Origin: Nocardiopsis suaedae
GTDB lineage: Bacteria; Actinomycetota; Actinomycetes; Streptosporangiales; Streptosporangiaceae
Reading direction: 5' to 3'
Assembly (NCBI RefSeq): GCF_027706745.1
Contig: NZ_JAQFWP010000072.1
Span: 1 to 34,796, forward strand
DNA: 34,796 nt
The notes under the pieces are model-generated. The model was not told the DNA's origin, searched no databases, and saw nothing but the letters and a program-made list of their open reading frames with translations. The translations under genes were made by a program, and so were the position numbers. This document shows positions 8,514 to 16,747 of this stretch, in pieces; within the stretch, counting starts at the first letter, position 1, and the number at the start of each line of letters is the position of its first letter.

Positions 8514-8542
8514 CCGGCCTTTCCGCACGCGGGAAGGGCCGG
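8514..8542. other. Stable hairpin upstream of steA promoter
   Basis: Arms 8514-8524 and 8532-8542 pair over 11 bp with one G-U wobble, around a 7-nt loop. It lies 22 bp before the -35 of the steA promoter. It may be a second terminator for recN read-through or a protein-binding site. Confidence 0.5.
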
Positions 8543-8564
8543 AGTCGCGGGGGTGCTCACGGGG

Positions 8565-8594
8565 TGAACACGCCGTGTACCGCACCGTTATAAC
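8565..8594 (+). promoter_or_regulatory. Candidate promoter of steA-steB
   Basis: A -35-like TGAACA (8565-8570) and a good -10 TATAAC (8589-8594) are separated by 18 bp. Transcription would start near 8601, giving a leader under 30 nt. Confidence 0.6.
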
Positions 8595-8627
8595 GATCAC
8601 CCGGTCCCCCGTGGCAGTATGCGAGCA

Positions 8628-9833
8628 ATGAAGGTCCCGACGGCGCTCGGCGCCCGATTCCCGCGGTTCCGCCGCCCCAAGGACGGCGGCTCCTCCGGCG
8701 TGACCGCCCCGGTGCGCGCGGACCGCCGCACCAAGAACCTCACCAAGCGCCTGCGCCCCGGCGACATCGCCGTCATCGACCACACCGACCTGGACCGGGT
8801 CAGCGCCGAGGCACTGGTGGAGTGCGGCGTGTCGGCGGTGCTCAACGTCGCCAGCGGGATCAGCGGCCGCTACCCCAACCTGGGGCCGCAGATGATCGTC
8901 GAGGCCGGCATCCCGCTGGTCGACGAGGTCGACCCGGAGGTCTTCGCCCGGGTGCGCGAGGGCGAGGTGCTCCACCTGGAGGACGGGCGCCTGACCCGCG
9001 GAGACGAGACGGTCGCCCAGGGCGTCGTGCAGGACGCCGAGTCGGTGGCCGCCGCCATGGACGAGGCCCGCGCCGGGCTGTCCGTGCAGCTCGAGGCGTT
9101 CGCCGCGAACACCATGGAGTACCTCAAGCGCGAGCGCGAGCTGCTCTTCGACGGCGTCGGCGTGCCCCGCATCGCCACCCGCATCGAGGACCGGCACGTG
9201 CTCATCGTCGTGCGCGGTTACCACTACCGCGAGGACATCGCCGCCCTGCGCTCCTACATCCGCGAGTACCGGCCGGTGATGATCGGTGTGGACGGCGGCG
9301 CCGACGCGCTGATGGAGGCCGGGTACCGGCCGGACGTGATCGTCGGCGACTTCGACTCGGTCTCGGACCGGGTGCTGGGCTGCGGGGCCGAGCTGGTCGT
9401 GCACGCCTACCGGGACGGACGCGCCCCCGGGCTCAAGCGCCTGACCGACCTGGGGCACGAGGCGGTGGTCTTCCCCGCGACGGGGACCAGCGAGGACGTG
9501 GCGATGATGCTCGCCGACGACTGCGGGGCCCAGCTCATCGTGGCCGTCGGCACCCACGCCACCCTGGAGGAGTTCCTCGACAAGGGGCGCGCGGGCATGG
9601 CCAGCACCTTCCTGACCCGGCTGCGGGTGGGCGGCAAGCTCGTCGACGCCAAGGGGGTGAGCCGGCTCTACCGCAGCCGGATCTCCCCGTGGTCCCTGCT
9701 GGCGCTGGTGGCCGCCTCGCTGCTCACCATCCTTGTCGCGGCCTGGAGCTCCCCGGTGGGCCAGGTGTTCCTGGCCAACGCGGGGGCGCGCTGGGACGCC
9801 TTCCTCTACTGGCTGACGGGGCTGTTCTCGTGA
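8628..9833 (+). CDS. steA: Cell-separation protein SteA (TPK-like fold, one TM)
   Basis: This 401-aa protein matches the SteA family, which together with SteB acts in cell separation in corynebacteria, in the RipC-FtsEX pathway. It opens with a basic tail and DRRTKNLTKRLRPGDIAVID. Its middle resembles thiamin pyrophosphokinase: VMIGVDGGADALMEAGYRPD and VIVGDFDSVSD, followed by a serine-threonine loop FPATGTSEDVAMMLADD. A single transmembrane helix (SLLALVAASLLTILVAAW) near residue 355 would anchor the C-terminus. I chose the ATG at 8628 (MKVPTALGAR); an in-frame ATG at 8619 adds three residues, and neither has a Shine-Dalgarno. It overlaps steB by 4 nt (GTGA), implying coupling. Whether it binds a nucleotide is unknown. 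Confidence 0.9.
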   Translation: MKVPTALGARFPRFRRPKDGGSSGVTAPVRADRRTKNLTKRLRPGDIAVIDHTDLDRVSAEALVECGVSAVLNVASGISGRYPNLGPQMIVEAGIPLVDEVDPEVFARVREGEVLHLEDGRLTRGDETVAQGVVQDAESVAAAMDEARAGLSVQLEAFAANTMEYLKRERELLFDGVGVPRIATRIEDRHVLIVVRGYHYREDIAALRSYIREYRPVMIGVDGGADALMEAGYRPDVIVGDFDSVSDRVLGCGAELVVHAYRDGRAPGLKRLTDLGHEAVVFPATGTSEDVAMMLADDCGAQLIVAVGTHATLEEFLDKGRAGMASTFLTRLRVGGKLVDAKGVSRLYRSRISPWSLLALVAASLLTILVAAWSSPVGQVFLANAGARWDAFLYWLTGLFS

Positions 9834-10927
9834 TCGACTTCCGGTACCACCTGGTGTCCATCGTCGCCGTCTTCCTCGCCCTGACCGTGGGGCTGGTGCT
9901 GGGCACCACCATGCTGCAGGACCCGCTGCTCAACACCCTCAAGTCCGAGACCTCCGACCTGCGTGAGCAGAGCGATACGCTGCGCACCGAGAAGGAGCGG
10001 GCCGAGGCGCTCAACGAGGGCGGCGACGAGATGGCCGCCGTCTTCGCCGAGGACGTGCTGGACCGGCGGCTGGACGGGACGGGCGTGGTCGTGGTGTCGG
10101 CGCCCGGCGCCGACGCGGAGGTGCGGACGGGGCTGGAGTCGCGTGTGGAGCAGGCCGGGGGCACCGTCGAGGGGCACCTGGCGCTGGCCGACAAGTACAT
10201 CGACCCGGACCAGGCCACCTTCGTCGGGGAGCTGGCCGACCAGCTCGCGGAGGGCGCCGACGCGTCGGGCGGCGCGGGCGGCCCGTACGAGCGGGCGGCG
10301 GCGCGGCTGGCCGAGGCGGTCGGGGCCGTGCCCGAGGACGGCGACGGCGGCTCCGGGGACGGCGGAGAGGACGGCGACGGCGGCTCCGAGGAGGGGGAGG
10401 GCTCCGACGAGGGCGGTGGCGGCGGCATCGACGGGGAGGCGGTGCTGGCGGGCTTCGCCGAGGCGGGGCTGCTGACGGTCGAGGGCGAGCCCGTGGACGC
10501 GGCGGACGCGGTGCTGGTGGTCGCGCCCGCCACGCCGTTCCCGACCGGGGCCTCGCCCTCGCCCGAGGGCGAGGAGGCCGAACCGCACGGCAACGACGCG
10601 GTCCTGCCGCTGGTGGCGGCGGTCGGCGGGGACGCCCCGGCGCTGCTGGCCGGTGACGCCTCGGCGGCCGGGCCGGGCGGCCTGATCGCGCGGGTGCGCC
10701 GGGACGGGACGCCGGTCGCCACGGCGGACGCGGTCGGGCGCCCGTCCGGCGACGTGGCGGCGGTACTGGCCCTGGCCGAGGCCCTGGAGGACGACCCGGG
10801 CCACTACGGCACCGGGGAGGAGGCCGACGGGTTCCTGCCCGACCCTCCGCCCCCGGCCCGCGAGGCCGACGAGACGGGCGAGCGGACGGAGAAGACCGCC
10901 GACCGCCGCACGCCGCAGGCAGGGTAG
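9830..10927 (+). CDS. steB: SteB / MctB-family (copper transporter domain) membrane protein
   Basis: This 365-aa protein belongs to the MctB (Rv1698-like, 'copper transporter') family, whose corynebacterial member SteB partners SteA. The family start MIDFRYHLVSIVAVFLALTV is intact, with one transmembrane helix at about residues 8-29. A short coiled coil (LKSETSDLREQSDTLRTEKERAE) follows, and then the extracytoplasmic domain (GTGVVVVSAPGADAEVRTGL). At about residues 168-203 a Gly/Asp/Glu/Ser-only stretch interrupts the domain. The C-terminal tail is acidic and Pro-rich. It starts at a GTG overlapping the steA stop. The copper label comes from the mycobacterial homologue; the SteA neighbour argues for a divisome or hydrolase-control role instead. 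Confidence 0.9.
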   Translation: MIDFRYHLVSIVAVFLALTVGLVLGTTMLQDPLLNTLKSETSDLREQSDTLRTEKERAEALNEGGDEMAAVFAEDVLDRRLDGTGVVVVSAPGADAEVRTGLESRVEQAGGTVEGHLALADKYIDPDQATFVGELADQLAEGADASGGAGGPYERAAARLAEAVGAVPEDGDGGSGDGGEDGDGGSEEGEGSDEGGGGGIDGEAVLAGFAEAGLLTVEGEPVDAADAVLVVAPATPFPTGASPSPEGEEAEPHGNDAVLPLVAAVGGDAPALLAGDASAAGPGGLIARVRRDGTPVATADAVGRPSGDVAAVLALAEALEDDPGHYGTGEEADGFLPDPPPPAREADETGERTEKTADRRTPQAG

Positions 10928-11063
10928 AGGCGCCCGAATGGACAGGTGCGCGAACACCGGGACGCCGCCCGCCACGGCGGATGCCCCAGCGGCCGGGACC
11001 GTGGTGGCCCCGGCCTGCGGTGGCGGACCTGTACCTACGGAACAGGAGTGAAAGCGAGCCCCC

Positions 11064-12578
11064 ATGCCCCTCTTCATTCGGAAGGACCCGGCCGGGACCG
11101 CGTGCCGCCGGGCGGACGCAGCGGCGGGCCCCGGGGCGTTCAGGCGACTCGCCTCCGCCGCCTTCGCCGCCGGTGTGTCCGCAGCGGCGGCCCGTGCCGC
11201 CTACGCGCTTCCCGGCCGCACGCCCACGCGTTCGCCCGGGGGCGACCTGTTCCGCCTGCCCGAGCACGTCCGCGACATGTGGACGCGCACCAACTTCCGA
11301 GGTGAGCCCGTCACCCTCGTCGAGGGCCCCGCCGTCGCCGTCGGCGCGTGCGCCGGGGTGCTGGCCGCCCCCGGGCTGGGCGGGCGCGAGCGCGCCGCCG
11401 CCGTGGCGGCCACGGCGGGCGCCGCCGCCTTCGGCTGCTACGACGACCTGTCCGGCGGCGGCGAGGCCCGCGGGTTCCGCGGCCACCTGGGCGCATTGGC
11501 CCGGGGGAAGGTCACCACCGGCGCGGTCAAGATCGCGGGGATCGGCGCGACCGGCCTGGCCGCCGCGGCGCTGCTCGGCCGCCGCCCCGCCGACACGCTG
11601 CTCGACGGCGCGCTCATCGCCGGGAGCGCGAACCTGGTCAACCTTCTCGACCTGCGGCCCGGGAGGGCGGGCAAGGCCGTGCTTGCGGCCGGTGCCGCCC
11701 ACCTGGCGGGGCCCGCCGCCCCCGCGGCGGGGGCGCTGTGCGGGGCCACCGCGGCCCTGCTCCCCGACGACCTGGGGGAGCGGGCCATGCTCGGCGACGC
11801 CGGGGCCAACGCGCTCGGCGCCCTGCTGGGCACGGTGGCCGCCGCGGGCCTGCCTCGGAAGGGACGGCTCGCGCTGTTGGCCGGGACCGCCGCGCTGACC
11901 GCCGCGAGCGAGGTCGTCAGCTTCACGAAGGTCATTGACGCCACCCCGTCGCTGCGCCGCCTCGACCGCCTGGGACGCCGTCCGGCCCCGACCGACACGT
12001 CCACGGACACCGGGGACCCGACGTCCGACGGACCGGCCGGCGTGGAACGCGGGGCCTCCGCCGCCGGTTCCGGACCCCACCCCGGACCCGGCGCGGGCGC
12101 CGGTCCGGAGCGGCCGGAAGGGGTGGCCGAGGCAGTCCGTGACGTGCCCCTGATCGATGGGCCGGAGGGCGCTGCGGCCGAGAGCGGAGCCGGCGACGAA
12201 GCTGCGGACGCGACGGGGGCGAATGCCGGGCGTTCGGGGGCTGCCGGTGCCGGTGGTGGCGCTGTTGCTGCTGGTGCGGGTAGGGCCGTGGGCAGGGCAG
12301 GCCAGGGCGAGTCCGAAGACGCGGCCGATGGCGGTTCCTCCCAGGGCGGTTCCTCAGTGGACGCCGGAGCGATTGCCGGGCCGTCGGCGCACAGGGCGCG
12401 TTCGGGTAAGGGCGGCGACGTTCCCGCGGCCCGTTCCGAAGACGACGCCGTCAACGATGAGCCGCCCTCCGACACCTCTACACCGCAGGTCGCAACCCCT
12501 GCCGACGAGCGGGGGCGGTCGGCCGCGCGCGACGCCGCCGCGGACAAGGCCCCGGACTCCTCCGCCGACGGGGATTAG
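11064..12578 (+). CDS. MraY/WecA-like phosphoglycosyltransferase homologue with disordered tail
   Basis: This 504-aa protein keeps the signature loops of the polyprenyl-phosphate N-acetylhexosamine-1-phosphate transferase (GT4/MraY) superfamily. These are TNFRGEPVTLVEGPA (76-90), the paired aspartates of CYDDLSGG (127-128), NLVNLLDLRPG (190-200) and MLGDAGANALGALLG (242-256). Such enzymes move a sugar-1-phosphate from a UDP-sugar to undecaprenyl phosphate. The His-rich loop of true MraY is absent; the last conserved stretch is FTKVIDATPSLRRLDRLGR. The membrane part ends near residue 305. The remaining 200 residues are Ala/Gly/Ser/Glu-rich and probably disordered. No strong Shine-Dalgarno is seen; an AGGAG lies 16 nt upstream. 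The flippase gene follows after 3 nt. Confidence 0.85.
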   Translation: MPLFIRKDPAGTACRRADAAAGPGAFRRLASAAFAAGVSAAAARAAYALPGRTPTRSPGGDLFRLPEHVRDMWTRTNFRGEPVTLVEGPAVAVGACAGVLAAPGLGGRERAAAVAATAGAAAFGCYDDLSGGGEARGFRGHLGALARGKVTTGAVKIAGIGATGLAAAALLGRRPADTLLDGALIAGSANLVNLLDLRPGRAGKAVLAAGAAHLAGPAAPAAGALCGATAALLPDDLGERAMLGDAGANALGALLGTVAAAGLPRKGRLALLAGTAALTAASEVVSFTKVIDATPSLRRLDRLGRRPAPTDTSTDTGDPTSDGPAGVERGASAAGSGPHPGPGAGAGPERPEGVAEAVRDVPLIDGPEGAAAESGAGDEAADATGANAGRSGAAGAGGGAVAAGAGRAVGRAGQGESEDAADGGSSQGGSSVDAGAIAGPSAHRARSGKGGDVPAARSEDDAVNDEPPSDTSTPQVATPADERGRSAARDAAADKAPDSSADGD

Positions 12579-12581
12579 GCG

Positions 12582-14231
12582 GTGCGCCTGCGCCGCGCCG
12601 GGGCGGGCGTCGCCGGTGCCGCCGCACTGATCGCCGCGGTGACCGCGCTGGCCCGCCTCGCCGGGTTCGGGCGCACCGTGGTCTTCTCCCAGACCGTGGG
12701 CGACACCTGCGTGGGCACCGCGTACGTGACCGCCAACCAGCTGCCCACCGTCCTCTTCGAGATCGCTATCGGCGGCGCCCTGGCCGGGATGGTCGTGCCC
12801 GTGCTGGCGTCGGCCGCCGCCCGCGGCGACCGGCGGCACGTCGCCGAGACCGCTTCGGCCCTGGTGACCTGGGTCGTGGTGGCGGCGGTCCCGCTCAGCG
12901 CGCTGCTCGCGGCCGCCGCCGTCCCGGTGATGGCGGCCATGCTGGGCCCCCTGCCCGGGTGCGACCGGGACGCGGTGCTGACCCTGGCGGCGCACTTCCT
13001 GGCGGTGTTCGCCCCCCAGGTGCTGTTCTACGGACTGGCGGCGGTGCTCTACGGCGTGCTCCAGGCGCACCGCGCGTTCCTCGCCCCGGCCCTGGCCCCG
13101 CTGGTGTCCAGCCTGGTGGTGATGGCCGCCTACGTGGCGTTCGTGCCGTTGGCCGGGGACCGGGCCGCCGACGCGGAGCGGCTGCCGACGGCGGCCGGAC
13201 TGGTGCTGTCGGGCGGCACCACGGTCGGGGTCGCGGCCATGTTCCTCACCGCCCTGCTCCCGGCCGCGCGGCTGCGGCTGGGCCTGCGCCCCCGCCTGCG
13301 GTTCCCGCCGGGTGTGGGGCGCAAGGTGCGGTCGCTGGCGGCCGCCGCCCTGGTGCCGCTGGTGGCGATGCAGCTCAGCCTCCTGCTGTCGGTCGCGCTG
13401 GCCAACTGGGGCGGCGGCGCCGGGCAGGCGGTGCTGTACAACTACGCCTGGGCCCTGTTCACCCTGCCCTACGGCGTGGTGGCGGTGCCCATCGCCACCA
13501 GCGCCTTCACCGCCCTCGCGGTGCGCCACGGCGAGCGCGACGCCGACGGGTTCGCCGCGGTGCTCTCGGTCGGGGTGCGCGCGGTGGTGGTGCTCACCGG
13601 CGGCCTGGCCACCGCGCTGGCGGCCGCCGCCGGTCCGGTCGCCGCGCTCTTCGCCCGCCAGGACCCGCTCGCGCTGCAGCGGGCGCTGCCCGCCTACGCG
13701 CTGGGCATCGTCGGCTTCGGCCTGGTGGCGCTGCTGAGCCGGGCGCTGTACGCCTCCGGGCACGGGCGCCGCGCCGCGCTGGCGCAGATCGCCGGGTGGG
13801 CGGTGGTGATGGCCGCGGGAGCGGGCCTGGTGGCCGTGCTGCCCGCGGACTGGACGGTGGCGGCGCTGGGGGCGGGCGCCGCCCTCGGGCTGACGCTGGC
13901 GGCGGTGCTGCTGGGGGCCGGGGTGCGCGCCGCCCACGGGCCCGGAGCGCTGGCGGGGGCCGGGCGGTCGCTGCTGGCGGCCGGGCTGGGCGCGGCCGCC
14001 GGGTTCGCCGCCGGGTGGTGGTCGGCAGGGCGGATGGGCGACTACGGTGCCGGTGCGGTGTCGGCGCTGGCGGCGGTGGCGGTGTCGGGCGGGATCGCGC
14101 TCGTGGTGTTCGGGGCGGTCGCCGGTGCGGTCGACGCGCGGTCGGTGCGCGCGGCGGCGGTGAGGGTGAAGGGACTGACGGCGAGGAAGGCGGAGCGGGA
14201 TGCGGATCGCACTGGTCCTGGGCACCAGTAG
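12582..14231 (+). CDS. MurJ/MviN-family lipid flippase
   Basis: This 549-aa polytopic protein of the MOP superfamily (MurJ/MviN branch) has about 14 hydrophobic segments. The N-terminus carries family features: ARLAGFGRTVVFSQTVGDT, AYVTANQLPTVLFEIAIGGA and MVVPVLASAAARGD. Later come GVLQAHRAFLAPALAPLVSS and YAWALFTLPYGVVAVPIATS. MurJ proteins flip lipid II; related MOP members flip other undecaprenyl-linked glycans. Its position between a phosphoglycosyltransferase and a GT-B transferase suggests that it flips the product of those enzymes rather than being the housekeeping MurJ. I could not separate these options by sequence alone. The start is a GTG 3 nt after the upstream gene; its end overlaps the glycosyltransferase start by 32 nt. 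Confidence 0.87.
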   Translation: MRLRRAGAGVAGAAALIAAVTALARLAGFGRTVVFSQTVGDTCVGTAYVTANQLPTVLFEIAIGGALAGMVVPVLASAAARGDRRHVAETASALVTWVVVAAVPLSALLAAAAVPVMAAMLGPLPGCDRDAVLTLAAHFLAVFAPQVLFYGLAAVLYGVLQAHRAFLAPALAPLVSSLVVMAAYVAFVPLAGDRAADAERLPTAAGLVLSGGTTVGVAAMFLTALLPAARLRLGLRPRLRFPPGVGRKVRSLAAAALVPLVAMQLSLLLSVALANWGGGAGQAVLYNYAWALFTLPYGVVAVPIATSAFTALAVRHGERDADGFAAVLSVGVRAVVVLTGGLATALAAAAGPVAALFARQDPLALQRALPAYALGIVGFGLVALLSRALYASGHGRRAALAQIAGWAVVMAAGAGLVAVLPADWTVAALGAGAALGLTLAAVLLGAGVRAAHGPGALAGAGRSLLAAGLGAAAGFAAGWWSAGRMGDYGAGAVSALAAVAVSGGIALVVFGAVAGAVDARSVRAAAVRVKGLTARKAERDADRTGPGHQ

Positions 14232-15276
14232 CGGCGGGGTGGGCAACCACGTGCGGTCGGCGGCGCGGCTGCTGGCCGGGCGCGGGCACCGGGTGGCGGT
14301 GCTGGCCCCGTCCGAGGTGGGCGGCCTGTTCGCCTTCGACCGGGTCGGAGCCCGCTTCGCGCCGGTGGAGATCGGTGCGGGGCCCCGCCCGCTGCGTGAC
14401 GCGGCGGCCGCCGCCCGCCTTTCCGGGCTGGTCTCCGGGGCGGACGTGGTGCACGCGCACGGGGTCCGGGCCGGGGCCATGTGCGCCGCGGCCGGGGCCG
14501 CCCCCTTGGCGGTGACGGTGCACAACGCGCCCCCGGAGGTGTCCGGCCCGCGCGCGCTGGCCTACCCGGCGCTGGAGCGGGTGGTGGCGCTGCGCGCCGA
14601 CGCGGTCCTGGGCGTCTCCGGCGACCTGGTGGAGCGGATGCGCGCTCTGGGGGCGCGCCGCACCGCCCGCGCCGTAGTGGCCGCCCCTCCGCTGGCGCCG
14701 CCGGAGCGCCCCAGGAAGCGGGTCCGCGCCGAACTGGGTGTCGGCCCGGACCGCCCGCTGCTGCTGGTGGTCGCCCGTCTGGCCGCCCAGAAGGGCCTGG
14801 AGGTGCTGCTGGACGCGGTGCCGAAGGCGGTCGCGGGCGGGGCGCGCCCGCTCGTGGCGATCGCGGGGGAGGGGCCGCTCCGCCCGGAGCTGGAGCGCCG
14901 CATCCGCGAGGGAGGGGTGCCGGTCCGGCTGTTGGGCCATCGCACGGACGTGGCGGACCTGCTCGCCGCCGCCGACGCGTTCATCCTTCCCAGCCGCTGG
15001 GAGGGGCCGTCGCTGGTGGTCATGGAGGCGCTGCGGGCAGGCCTGCCGGTGGTGGCGACCCGGGTGGGCGGCATCGCCGATCTGTACGAGGACTGCGCGC
15101 TGCTGGTTCCGCCGGGCGACCCGGGGGCGCTGGCCGCGGCCGTGCGGCGGGTGCTCGACGAGCCGGGCCTGGCCGGACGCATGTCCGCCCGGGCCCACGA
15201 GGCCGCGGCGCGCCTGCCGACCGAGGAGGACACCGCCGACCAGCTCGAGGCGTTGTACGGCCGCCTGACGAGGTGA
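14200..15276 (+). CDS. GT-B glycosyltransferase, GT4 type
   Basis: This 358-aa retaining glycosyltransferase has two Rossmann domains. The N-terminal acceptor domain starts LVLGTSSGGVGNHVRSAARL, with ADVVHAHGVRAGAM downstream. The C-terminal donor domain has LLLVVARLAAQKGLEVLLDA, then IAGEGPLRPELERRI, and the EX7E motif EGPSLVVME with Glu268 and Glu276. The GGVGNHV loop and the short linker are typical of GT4 enzymes that use UDP- or GDP-sugars on lipid-linked or small-molecule acceptors. There is no transmembrane helix, so it acts at the cytoplasmic face. It overlaps the flippase gene by 32 nt, consistent with coupled translation. The sugar cannot be predicted. The 56-nt palindrome follows 19 nt after its stop. 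Confidence 0.92.
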   Translation: MRIALVLGTSSGGVGNHVRSAARLLAGRGHRVAVLAPSEVGGLFAFDRVGARFAPVEIGAGPRPLRDAAAAARLSGLVSGADVVHAHGVRAGAMCAAAGAAPLAVTVHNAPPEVSGPRALAYPALERVVALRADAVLGVSGDLVERMRALGARRTARAVVAAPPLAPPERPRKRVRAELGVGPDRPLLLVVARLAAQKGLEVLLDAVPKAVAGGARPLVAIAGEGPLRPELERRIREGGVPVRLLGHRTDVADLLAAADAFILPSRWEGPSLVVMEALRAGLPVVATRVGGIADLYEDCALLVPPGDPGALAAAVRRVLDEPGLAGRMSARAHEAAARLPTEEDTADQLEALYGRLTR

Positions 15277-15291
15277 CCCGGCCCGGGTCCC

Positions 15292-15355
15292 CGTTGATCT
15301 CGGGAGAAGCGACGCTACAACCGCGCTTGTAGCGTCGCTTCTCCCGAGATCAACG
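15292..15355. repeat. Perfect 29-bp-stem palindrome, copy 1 of a dispersed element
   Basis: Arms 15292-15320 and 15327-15355 are perfect reverse complements over 29 nt around a 6-nt loop (CCGCGC). The core 15296-15351 is 56 nt, begins and ends with GATC, and matches the element at 21477-21532 at 48 of 56 positions. It lies between the glycosyltransferase stop and the TerC leader, where it probably ends the upstream transcript. Confidence 0.85.
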
Positions 15356-15499
15356 ATGGAGGGGCTTGAACACCGGACCGGGCGACGTGTTTGACGCGAC
15401 ATTGGCGCATACGGTGTTCACGGGATCCGGAAGAGATGGCATCATTGGGGTCGGATCCGCGGAGGTGCGGGCCTTGTCTCGTATGCCCTCCCCTGGTCC

Positions 15500-15632
15500 G
15501 TCGTGAGGGGAGTATCCCTAGTCGACGGCGGTGTCGTCATCACGGTCCGCAAAGACGCGGGCCCGGTGCCGCCGGTCCCTGATGCGCAGCGGCCCTTCGG
15601 CCTGCCGCCGGGGACGGGAGAGACCTCCGGTT
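15500..15632 (+). promoter_or_regulatory. yybP-ykoY (Mn2+) riboswitch
   Basis: The leader of the TerC gene carries the conserved blocks of this riboswitch class in the right order. GAGGGGAGTA at 15505-15514 is the 5' side, TGTCGTCATCACGGTC at 15532-15547 is the metal-site loop region, and GAGAGACCTC at 15618-15627 closes the first helix (GAGG 15505-15508 pairs with CCTC 15624-15627). A variable GC-rich arm lies between. The class senses Mn2+ and commonly controls MntP or TerC-type exporters, which fits the gene 46 nt downstream. I could not identify its promoter with confidence. The rest of 15356-15677 shows nothing else. Confidence 0.85.
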
Positions 15633-15677
15633 GGCAAGCGTGCCCGACTACCGGGCGCCTCGACCGGAGGAGAATCC

Positions 15678-16718
15678 ATGGACGTTCCCACCTGGGTGTG
15701 GTTCGCCACCATCGGCGCGATGGTCGCCATCCTGGCCGTCGACCTGGCCATCGTCGACCACCCGTGGAGCAAGAAGAGCGGGCCCAAAGAGTTCGGCATG
15801 AAGCAGGCCGCCTGGTGGGCCGCCTTCTACATGGCCGTCGCGGTCATCTTCGGCTTCGGGATCTGGTACTTCGGCGGCGCGACCGCCGCGGGCGAGTACT
15901 TCGCCGGGTTCATCACCGAGAAGAGCCTGAGCGTCGACAACCTCTTCGTCTTCTACCTCATCATCGGCGCGTTCGCCGTCCCCAAGAAGTACCAGCACGA
16001 GGTGCTCCTGGTCGGCATCGTCATCGCGCTCATCATGCGCGGCATCTTCATCGCCGTGGGGGCCCAGGCCATCAACGCCTGGAGCGAGGTCTTCTACCTC
16101 TTCGGCGCCTTCCTCATCTACACCGCGGTCAAGATCGTCCGCGACCACATGAAGGGCGACGACGAGAACGAGGACTACTCCGACAGCTTCGCCGTGCGCA
16201 TGGTGCGCAAGGTCTGGCCGGTGGCCGACGACTACCACGGCGCCAAGCTCACGGTCCGGCTGAAGGGCCGCCGCCACGTCACCCCGATGCTCATGGTGAT
16301 CGTCGCGATCGGCGTCACCGACCTGGTCTTCGCCGTCGACTCCATCCCGGCGATCTTCGGCCTCACCCAGGACGCCTACATCGTCTTCACCGCCAACGCC
16401 TTCGCCCTGCTGGGCCTGCGCCAGCTCTACTTCCTGCTGGCCGGGCTGATGGACCGCCTCGTCTACATCAGCTGGGGCCTGTCCATCATCATGGCCTTCA
16501 TCGGCGTGAAGATGATCCTGCACGCCCTGCACGAGAACGGGGTGCACGTCCCCGAGATCGGCATCGCCGCCTCGCTGACCGTCATCATCGGCGTGATGAC
16601 CGTCACCATCGTCGCCAGCCTGCTCAAGTCCCGCGGCGTCCCGAAGGAGGCGGTCTCCGCGGGCGGGGACGCGGACGGGGGCGGCGACGAGGACGTCCCG
16701 GCCGACCGCATGAACTGA
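15678..16718 (+). CDS. TerC-family membrane protein, probable Mn2+ exporter
   Basis: This 346-aa integral membrane protein is of the TerC/Alx family, with about nine hydrophobic segments. The family's conserved acidic residues within membrane segments are present: EKSLSVDNLFVFYLI near residue 75 and LVFAVDSIPAIFGLTQDAY near residue 220, plus ANAFALLGLRQLYFLLAGL. Family members were first linked to tellurite resistance, and later bacterial work supports manganese export. The riboswitch upstream points to Mn2+ control here. The start is fixed by GGAGGAG six nt before the ATG at 15678. The C-terminal tail is acidic and Gly/Asp-rich (GGDADGGGDEDVPAD). It is a single-gene unit followed by the uvrA promoter. 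Confidence 0.94.
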   Translation: MDVPTWVWFATIGAMVAILAVDLAIVDHPWSKKSGPKEFGMKQAAWWAAFYMAVAVIFGFGIWYFGGATAAGEYFAGFITEKSLSVDNLFVFYLIIGAFAVPKKYQHEVLLVGIVIALIMRGIFIAVGAQAINAWSEVFYLFGAFLIYTAVKIVRDHMKGDDENEDYSDSFAVRMVRKVWPVADDYHGAKLTVRLKGRRHVTPMLMVIVAIGVTDLVFAVDSIPAIFGLTQDAYIVFTANAFALLGLRQLYFLLAGLMDRLVYISWGLSIIMAFIGVKMILHALHENGVHVPEIGIAASLTVIIGVMTVTIVASLLKSRGVPKEAVSAGGDADGGGDEDVPADRMN

Positions 16719-16747
16719 ACGGGACGGCACGCCGCCGCGGCTGCCCC

